Positions 32,647 to 33,552 of a DNA stretch of 33,552 nt are shown here, one piece after another (position 1 is the stretch's first letter; each line of letters opens with the position of its first letter). A program made the translations under genes and the position numbers. The stretch is taken from assembly GCA_016208115.1 (NCBI GenBank), contig JACQYR010000007.1, positions 1 to 33,552 on the forward strand. Direction: 5' to 3'. The notes under the pieces were generated by a model. It was not told the DNA's origin. It searched no databases and saw nothing but the letters and a program-made list of their open reading frames with translations. The DNA is from Desulfarculus sp. (GTDB taxonomy: Bacteria; Desulfobacterota; Desulfarculia; Desulfarculales; Desulfarculaceae).

Positions 32647-33552
32647 ATGGTCGCGCGACCCCTGCGTCTGATATTGACCCTGCAAACCGTGCTGGTGGCC
32701 CTGTTGCCCTTCGTGGTGGCGGCGGGGCTGGGCGCCCTGTGGCTGCCGCCCCAGGTCAGGTCGGAGGTCGAGGCCAGGCAGGGCCAACTGGCCGGGGCCG
32801 TGGCCTCCCAGGTGGAGACCTACCTGACCGCCTCCCTGGCCAGCGTGCAGGACCTGGCGGCCATAATCTCCTTCGAGGGGCGGCAGGGCGGACATCTCCA
32901 GCAGATACTGGACAGTCAGGTGCGTCAGGACGGCACGGTGCGGGCCATCTACGTTACCGGCCCCGAAGGCCGGGTCAGGGCGGTGGCCCTGGGGGGCCAG
33001 GCCCAGGCCCAGCAGAAGGACCTCCTGGGCATGGACATGTCGCGCAACAGCCTTTTTCGGCAGATTAGGGACCAGGGCGGCCCGGTGTGGTCCGACACCT
33101 TCCTGTCGGTGGTGGGCGGCGGCCTGTCGGTGGCCCTGGCGGTGCCCTCGGGCCCGGACACGGTCATCGGCGAGCTGCGCTTGGACAACTTAAGCCGCCA
33201 CCTCCAACACCTGGCCACCGAGCCCCGGCAACTAATGCTGGTGCTGGACCGCCGGGGCCAGGTCATCGCCGACCAAGAGGGCCGCCACACCGCCCAGCAG
33301 CTCAATGTCAGCGACATCCCCCTGGTGCGCCAGGGCCTGGCCGGCGGCGGCCCGGCCGTGGGCGGCCTGGATTTCGACGGCGTGGCCATGATCGGCAGCC
33401 TGGTCAAGACCCCCACCCTGGACTGGTACGTGCTGGTGGCCCTGCCCGCCAAGGAGGCCTATCAGCCGCTCCTGGCCATCCTGGGCATCTTCGCCACGGC
33501 CTTGGCCCTGACCCTGCTGGCCGGCCTGGCGGCGGCGGTGTGGCTCAGCCAC
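32647..33552 (+). CDS. Cache-type membrane sensor protein, 3'-partial
   Basis: The frame starts at ATG 32647, five bases after the binding-protein stop, and stays open for 302 codons to the window edge. A TM helix at about 8-32 (LILTLQTVLVALLPFVVAAG) is followed by a roughly 240-residue extracytoplasmic region of double-Cache character: VRAIYVTGPEGRVRAVA, GPVWSDTFLSVVGGGLSVALA, LMLVLDRRGQVIAD and LDWYVLVALPAKEA. A second TM helix sits at about 275-298. HAMP, PAS and histidine kinase or chemoreceptor/GGDEF output domains would be expected downstream but are outside the window. It likely senses the same ligand world as the preceding lipoprotein. Confidence 0.85.
   Translation, partial: MVARPLRLILTLQTVLVALLPFVVAAGLGALWLPPQVRSEVEARQGQLAGAVASQVETYLTASLASVQDLAAIISFEGRQGGHLQQILDSQVRQDGTVRAIYVTGPEGRVRAVALGGQAQAQQKDLLGMDMSRNSLFRQIRDQGGPVWSDTFLSVVGGGLSVALAVPSGPDTVIGELRLDNLSRHLQHLATEPRQLMLVLDRRGQVIADQEGRHTAQQLNVSDIPLVRQGLAGGGPAVGGLDFDGVAMIGSLVKTPTLDWYVLVALPAKEAYQPLLAILGIFATALALTLLAGLAAAVWLSH

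Noticed and set aside
1-33552. CRISPR-like or dispersed repeats of GGCCAGGGCC type
   Set aside because: These strings recur everywhere inside coding sequence as Ala-Leu-Gly-Gln codon bias, without regular spacing.

Overview
The window is a GC-rich bacterial chromosome segment. A complex I (nuo) operon, an Hnd/NuoFG-type flavoprotein module beside fdhD, a type III CoA-transferase and large multi-PAS hybrid histidine kinases together suggest an anaerobic or microaerophilic Desulfobacterota-like organism. That placement is an inference from gene content and style; there is no rRNA or tRNA here to anchor it.

Left part (1-5 kb): a 5'-truncated NuoF/HndC-type NAD(H) flavoprotein with a C-terminal 2x[4Fe-4S] ferredoxin domain, then a short NuoG-like [2Fe-2S]/[4Fe-4S] protein, both on +. 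Convergent to them is fdhD, the sulfurtransferase for formate dehydrogenase maturation, which hints that the truncated module may belong to an NAD-linked formate dehydrogenase. Next come a type III (CaiB/BaiF) CoA-transferase, a hairpin-T terminator, and a pair of near-identical 49-bp direct repeats.

Middle part (4.5-19 kb, all on -): one long operon read from about 18.8 kb leftwards, nuoA-B-C-D-H-I-J-K-L-M-N. It is followed by a stand-alone NuoF-type Fe-S domain protein, a NuoG-type protein with an embedded GltD-like flavoprotein, a 52-residue single-TM protein and a tandem-GAF protein. Many junctions overlap as ATGA. Most subunits are intact. nuoH has one break and the NuoG/GltD gene has three; each is a frame change at a point where a conserved block of about 45-100 residues is missing. 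Either this operon is decaying or the assembly has lost sequence at four places. The unusual electron-input end (GltD domain fused to NuoG, no FMN-binding NuoF, no NuoE) is the most interesting biology here, but it must be read with those breaks in mind.

Right part (19-33.5 kb): a signalling district. It holds a 1400-residue five-PAS hybrid histidine kinase, an orphan HigA-type antitoxin-like regulator with its own promoter, and a large polytopic GT-C-like membrane protein. A two-gene unit encodes a 7TM-PAS-PAS hybrid kinase (with pseudo-receiver, receiver and HPt) and a receiver-HDOD protein. Divergent from that unit are a lipoprotein of the amino-acid/branched-chain periplasmic binding family and the start of a Cache-type membrane sensor that runs off the window. 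With no transporter genes beside it, the binding protein probably feeds a sensor rather than an ABC permease.
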